Origin: Posidonia oceanica
Taxonomy: Eukaryota; Streptophyta; Magnoliopsida; Alismatales; Posidoniaceae
DNA length: 64,000 nt
Reading direction: 5' to 3'
NCBI GenBank assembly: GCA_037176725.1
Contig: JAZBRS010000035.1
Span: forward strand, 48,742,001 to 48,806,000
This document shows positions 58,528 to 64,000 of this stretch, one piece after another (the first letter of the stretch is position 1; each line of letters starts with the position of its first letter). Both the position numbers and the translations under genes were made by a program. A model generated the notes under the pieces. The model was not told where the DNA came from. It saw only the letters and a list, made by a program, of their open reading frames with translations, and did no database searches.

Positions 58528-61341
58528 TGTTGACACCCCGTTTTGACAATTGGACGTTGGTGGACTTTTCTAGAGACTTGCTTGGATGGTGGCATAGAAA
58601 ACCCCTAACCAAAATCCTTATCCAAACCCTTGTCCTGATCCAGACCCCAATCCCAGACCTAAACCCCCAATTCCACACCCAAACCACACCTAAATCTCAC
58701 CTAAACCAAACCCTCAAAATTAAACCCAAAACCCTTAAAAATACCCAAACCCAATTTTACACCCCAACTAAGCCCATTTGCAGCCCATTTAGCCTTACAG
58801 CAGGCCCAGTTAGCTCTAAGAGCTCTAGCCGCCAGGTCTAGAGGCGACTAAGTCCCGTCGCCCACATGATTGGCGACAGGCCCTGCCACCACCGAGACCG
58901 GCGACTAGCTGCAGAGAGTGCTCAAGCTGCCTGCCGCCTGTTTGAACCTTCCCGCGTGGCGTTTGACAGTCTCCGGCCACCTGACACCACACTTACTCAC
59001 TGCCCCACTTGACTGGAAACCCTGGCACCGCACTAACTCGCCTCCTGCCACCTTTTCCGGCCACTTGGGCCAAGTTACTCCGCGTCAGCCTCTCGCCGGC
59101 CGCATTTGTTGCCAACAACCCCCGTCACCTCTGACAGGAGGGAGACTTCTTCGGCCTGCCAACGCCTGCCACCCCTGCACGAGTAACTTCCCGTCACTTC
59201 TGGCCTCTCCACCGCCTCGCCACGGCTGTCGTCTTGTGGTCGAACGGCATCAAAACCCTAGAACTCATTCTCATCGTCGGCACCTCACTTTTTCCAGAGA
59301 ATTGAGTGCCTTCCCGAGAGCGAAACGATTCCCTTGCCATCCAAAAACACTCCCCTAACTTCCACGAGCCTAACCCAACCCTTCCTTGTCACCGTCGCAG
59401 CCTCCAACGCCGCCGCGACCTCCTCACCGTCGGCCTCCGGCGAGCTACGCCAAGGAGCACAACAGTGCCTCCCTTTTGGTGAGAAACCACTCCAATCCCT
59501 TCCTCGGATCTCCCTCAAGCCTCCTCAGCCTCCTCCTTGCATTGTGGTGGCATGGTGCGGCCGGTCGGCCTTCCCCGAGGTCGGCCGACGTGTCCGTCGC
59601 CGGCGAAAAGGGGCCGAGGTCGTTAGAGCGATCTGGTGGCCCATTTTTGAAATTGAAAGTATCATTATGTTCCTGGGAATGCTGTCAAGCTTCCTAGGTA
59701 GTTTGTTTGATTTTAGGCACCGCCGACGGCGCGGGATTTGGCCATGAACGCCAGCCGAAGGATTGCCAGGTGTGTTGCCGCTTGCAGTGGCGACTAGCAT
59801 CGTGGTTTAGGCAGCCTCGGCTGGAGTTCAAGCCGGCGTATCTCGTGGCCCATGGCTCCATTTTGCAAAGTAGTTACATATTTGTGATCCTTGATATGCC
59901 ATATGTAACTGCATGTATTTGTTTGTGTGATTTAAAGTCATTTGCATAGCTTAATCAAGTGTCAAAGTATGCTGTTTGAGTTGTCTGTAGCAGTGGCCAC
60001 CGCCTGTCACAGAGGGGACTGGAACAGCCGCCCCTGTGACAGGCGACTAAGGCCTGGCTTCAGAGAGCTGCCTTGTTTTATAGTTTATTTTGACTCTAAT
60101 CGTATGTTATCGTCCATAGACATGTTCTTAAATCTGTCCATGCTTTAGATTTATATTTTGCTTCGTTGTTTGGCTTTATCGGGCGATGATCGTCGCTGTC
60201 TGAGTAGTAAGGCTTGCGTCGCCTTCTACACCGGCAACTTGTACAGTTGCCGTGCCCAGCAGCGACTAAGCCCTGGTTCAGACAGCAAACAGAGCCTCTG
60301 TTTTGTCGCCTTGTTTCGCGATTATTTTAAAATATGATTACATGGATTTGTTCCTGGATGCCTTGTCTTGCTTTCCACAGCTCCGGTTTTATTTTTGATC
60401 CACTTGCATAACTATGTCCGGCGATGATTTGTCGCTGTCTAAAGAGTAAGGACTCTGTCGCCTGCAGTACAGCCGACTAGACCTGGCGCCCTTGGTAACG
60501 ACGATTGTGCCCTGAAGTCAGATAGTGGACAGATCCCATTTTTGCCACTTTGCCTTTTGCTTATCCTACTCATTTGATTTTAGTTTTGGTTTCCTTGGTC
60601 TGTTTATTGTTATATCATGTCATTTCAACTTGCATTATTTGCTTCGATTTGTTTTCATTAAGCTTAGCCTGTTTTATCAATGTCTTTTGCATGCCGTCCT
60701 TTTGCATTGCATGGTTTTCCGCCCCTGTTTTGTTTCCCCTTTGCATGTCGCTATATGCATTGTGTGGTTTTATCCAAGGTTTTGTTTCTCACCTGAATTG
60801 CATTTAAGGCAGTGATGCTTACTGTCTGGAGTTCTTACGAACCAGGGCACACCCCATTCGGAACACTGACAGCACTGCTGAGCACGTAGATCGCATGTTT
60901 TGTTTTCATTATGCATCTTGACATTTAAAGCATTAATAGCATGGCATAGCATTTATCGCCCTCGGGCATGCAGTAAGGCAAGTATTGCCGATAATCCTGC
61001 AAATGCGAGCGAGATTAACCAAGAAAGACCGATTTTGGGCGTGTCAGGGGTGCCTAACACCTTCCCCACGCGTAACAGGAGTCCTTACCCTTTCTTTGTC
61101 CTGCAATGACCGTTTTGCCCTCGTCCTTGGCACGAGTCAATCATTTTGCATAGCATTGCATTCATTTGCATGTTTTCTTGCATTTTCCCTGGTTTTCCTC
61201 GTCTCCCGATTGAATAGACTAGGTGGCGACTCCGTTTTTGCGTTATCTTTGTTTTCCTCTTCGCCGCTCTTCCGTGAAGACCTCTCTCTTTCGGGCCCTC
61301 GTCGGTCCAGTCTCAAGGTGAGATTTTCAAGGATTATTACA
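58528..61341 (+). repeat. 5' LTR of a Tat/Ogre-like Gypsy element
   Basis: About 2.8 kb, beginning TGTTGACACCCCGTTTTG and ending TTATTACA three bases before a PBS. At 61047-61080 it carries GGGGTGCCTAACACCTTCCC then CACGCGTAAC, a motif I associate with Tat/Ogre-type LTRs. The second LTR is outside the window, so the ends are inferred. Confidence 0.7.
59983..60530. repeat. Diverged tandem units (215-239 bp) with hairpins in the LTR
   Basis: Units begin near 59983, 60198 and 60437 with GTCTG.AG or GTCTAAAG. Each contains a GTCGCC or CCGCC ... CGACTA.G.CCTGG core, and the first two end GGCGATGATNGTCGCT-like. An internal hairpin CGCCTGTCACAG(A)GGGG / CCCCTGTGACAGGCG lies at 60001-60017 and 60031-60045. 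Another, CGGCAACT/AGTTGCCG, is at 60232-60252. Confidence 0.7.
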
Positions 61342-61344
61342 GGC

Positions 61345-61362
61345 TGGCGATTCCGCTGGGGA
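61345..61362 (+). other. Primer-binding site (tRNA-Arg type)
   Basis: TGGCGATTCCGCTGGGGA, one base from the TGGCGACTCCGCTGGGGA site used by Ogre/Tat elements. A partial copy TGGCGACTCCG lies upstream at 61224. Confidence 0.8.
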
Positions 61363-62403
61363 TTTTAGACTCCAGCTTTCGTTTTGATTTTCTCTCTTGC
61401 TTGGATTTCGCATTTTTGCTTGCCTTATGCTTATTTACTCGCCTTATGCCTGTTTGCCTGCTTTACTGCTTACATTGTCCTTGTTTGCTTTATTTATGCA
61501 TTATACATGCATTTTGAGTGGTAATTGCTTTCTTTTACACAATTGCTATGCCACCGCACATGCATATATCATGAGCATGCCTTTTGTAATGATGTATGTT
61601 GCTTGCTTGCATTGTTTGGGTGATTTTCTTCCCCTTTTGCATTAGGCCTAAGGACAACTAGAGATTGGTTGCTTCCCCCTCGGCAATTAAAAACAGCAAG
61701 TAAAAATAAAATCTAGGAGCAACTAGAGACGCAAACACACATTCACCCCCTTTGAGTTAATAAAACATACAAGATAAAAAACTTTAATCATTTGTATGAA
61801 TCATCATATAAGACATGCATCTTCTCTTCCCTGAGTTCACTTATCAGTCTGAGAAGGACAGTCCCGATCTTTCGTTCGGTTGCTTTGGCACAAGGCGAGT
61901 TGGTCGGTCTGTCCCCCCTTGTCAGGGGTTATGTCGGTGCTAGTAGAGGGTACAACCCATGCTTTGGCAAGGTCAAGGCCACTAACATACCACCCGTTAT
62001 ACTTGAGCTCTGGCTAGGGTCTAGACAGGAGCCCTACTTTCTACCTGAGTCAATGACCCATACACTTGTGGGAGTCCGAAGTAGATAACCCACTAGGACA
62101 TACTAGATTGGTGAGAGAGAGCATGCTAGAGAGCATACATTTGCATGAGTGCATTCATGTCACCATTAAAGCTTTTGCATTTTCCTTCAGGTTTTAACGC
62201 CTGTTTTGCCTTGTTTGTCACGCAGGTCAGTGAGCGAGTTCCCTAGCCGGAGCTTGGGTACTTCTTTTCACTGACGTCCTTGTTGTGATGCTTGTTCTCG
62301 ACCTTCCTCTTCCGAGCTACTCGCCTTTGCGACGATAGCTCCCCGTAGGTGTCGTCCTCCACTTTCTCGTCGCAGCCCTATTCTCACTCGCTCTCGGTCA
62401 GCT
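61363..62403 (+). other. Leader between PBS and gag
   Basis: No conserved protein was seen. ORFs at 61397-61645 and 61792-62088 are unrecognised. Some Ogre elements carry an extra ORF before gag, but none is evident here. Confidence 0.5.
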
Positions 62404-64000
62404 ATGGCCCAGTTCACCGGTGAGCCTCAGCTTTCTGCTGGTCCGGAGGGGACTTCCACTTCGGTCCCTCCGACTCTCGCTTTAACCCCTTCTGTGCCCC
62501 TTGTGACACCGGGGTTCCACCCTTTGGTGTTTGGGACACCCCTACACCTTGCATGGCTTGGGCAGGCCTATGCCCCTCCGGATCCTGTCACCGAGGCCAC
62601 CTTGGTGACTACCACTCGTATTCTGGAGATTGTGTTGACTACCACCGACCCCCAGGGCTATATCATTTATAGCACCGGCTCTACTACGGCGACCTCTTCT
62701 GTAGGATCCCTGCCTCTTAGACAGTTTGTATCCTTACCTCTTGGATTCGATCCCCCGCCAGCATTGCACTTCAGTATCCCCACTAACGGGCCTCCTGAAG
62801 TGTAGTACCAGCGTCTGATGGAGCTTGCCTAGGTATTCCAGGACATGGCTCTATCTGCTCACCCCCCCTTTGGCTCCCTCTGCTCCTGAGGTTCCTTAGC
62901 ACCCTGCTCCTGCATTCCAGGCTTTCTCCACTACATCGTCGCCCCGGCCATCGCCTCAACTACTCTCTGCACTGGTGATAGGGGCGTAGCCTTCGTCCTT
63001 TGCATGCACACCACTCACCGCACAGCATATCACTCCGCCACCTGGTGGCCAGTCCCTCGAGCTGGTTGGAGCACAACACCCTTCTAGCCCGCTGCTTGGC
63101 ACCGTGCCATTCCAGCAGCTGCTGCTCCCACACTCTACACCACTCACGACACAGCATCATGCCTACCCCTACCCTATGCATCAATCTGTTCCTTACCTGG
63201 CATACATAGCACCACCCACTGCACCCACGCACGGATACGCCAGCCATCACGCCGTGCCACTAGGCGACGCGATGGTGGATCTAGAGGAGCACCTTGGTGC
63301 GACCTAGTCGGCGTATGTGGTCCCTACCCTCGCTACCCCATCACCTCCGGTAACAATTCCAGATTCCTACGACAACAGGTTTGCCATTCTAGAAAAGGCA
63401 CTACGTCTAGTGCAAGGTGTAGTCCACCAGCCCTACCAATTCCGAGACTTCTGCTATTTTCTAAAGGCGGTGCTCCCACCGAAATTCCGCATCCTAGATT
63501 TTGAGAAGTATAATGGTAGGGGTTGCCCCATTGCTCACATGAAAGCGTATTACGAAGACCTTACTCAGCTTCAGGCTGATGACAAGTTGTTGATCCGCCT
63601 GTTCTAGAAGAGTCTCACTGGCCTGGCCCTCAAGTGGTTTATATCACTTGACATGGCCACCATTAAGACTTGGGACGACCTTAGTAGGGCGTTCCTAGAG
63701 CAGTACTCCTTTAATATTGACTTGGCCCCTAAGCATGAGGACCTTGTCGCCATCAAGCAGAGAACCAACGAGCTGTTCGGGGAGTACGTCGGCCATTGGC
63801 GCGCCCTTGTCTCGCAAGTTCGCGATAGACCCTCTGACGAGGAGTCTATCGAGATCGTGATCCGAGGCGCGCAGCCATCCATTGGGGCTCTGCTTGCCAT
63901 TCAGCTAGTCACCACATTTGCATCCTTGATTCGGTCTGGCACTCGTGTGGAGAGCTCCCTACGGAGCAGCAACTTCCCAGCACTCTCCGCCTTCGCCAAG
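62404..64000 (+). pseudogene. Tat/Ogre-like Gypsy gag (runs off window)
   Basis: Starts MAQFTGEPQLSAGPEG with a Pro/Ser/Thr-rich N-terminus, stopping at 62803. Broken Pro-rich frames follow to 63316. From 63317 another frame carries the retrotransposon gag domain: VLPPKFRILDFEKYNGRGCP then IAHMKAYYEDLTQLQADDKL. A TAG at 63605-63607 interrupts, then KSLTGLALKWFISLD, TWDDLSRAFLEQYSFNIDLA, and REYVGHW-type EYVGHWRALVSQVRDRPSDE to the window end. This is the Ogre/Tat form of the domain. At least two stops and one frameshift disable it. It would have formed the particle core. Confidence 0.85.

Noticed and set aside
60525..60815. Hydrophobic 96-codon ORF
   Set aside because: T-rich LTR sequence; overlapping frames are equally hydrophobic and no homologue is recognised.

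Overview
This is a transposon-rich stretch of a nuclear genome from a flowering plant, probably woody with large introns; the species cannot be named from the sequence. The evidence is plant-type Ty1/Copia pol, a Tat/Ogre-type Ty3/Gypsy LTR and gag, plant hAT (BED/DUF659), PIF/Harbinger and MULE elements, tRNA-iMet primer-binding sites, and GT-AG introns. No rRNA, tRNA, CRISPR or bacterial feature was seen.

Layout. 1-1652: an LTR fragment of a SIRE-like Copia and the 5' end of a short-LTR (134 bp) Copia. 2105-6780: a decayed Copia gag/protease split by a 3.0-kb solo LTR (2135-5164, TSD ACGAG) and by a LINE-like 3' end. 7494-23352: four phase-consistent exons of an unrecognised host gene (+ strand). 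Intron 2 is 15.2 kb and holds a Pack-MULE carrying an ATL4-like RING-H2 pseudogene (8822-9750), a hAT element (10111-13555), a short-LTR Copia (13575-18442, +) and a 5'-truncated Copia (18443-22165, -). 23380-28890: a PIF/Harbinger element with both ORFs. 29655-41285: two copies of a second hAT transposase head to head as a large inverted duplication, invaded by a Copia (29964-34717), a solo LTR (37070-39428, TSD ATTAA) and a hAT MITE (40699-41114, TSD GTGACGTT).

43282-55650: a third copy of the solo-LTR family (TSD CACAT) containing a nearly complete SIRE-like Copia (45597-55074, -). That Copia has gag, pol and an extra ORF between pol and the 3' LTR, preceded by an array of CGGT-N-ACCG palindromes also seen in its LTRs. 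55651-58527: unassigned, partly LTR-like. 58528-64000: 5' LTR, tRNA-Arg-type PBS, leader and broken gag of a Tat/Ogre-like Gypsy element running off the window.

Only the four or five host exons look like a cellular gene. All transposon coding regions carry stops or frameshifts. The most interesting points are the palindrome array with the extra ORF, the hAT inverted duplication (a possible hairpin-siRNA source), the Pack-MULE capture with RING zinc ligands changed Cys to Tyr, and the resolved nesting order.
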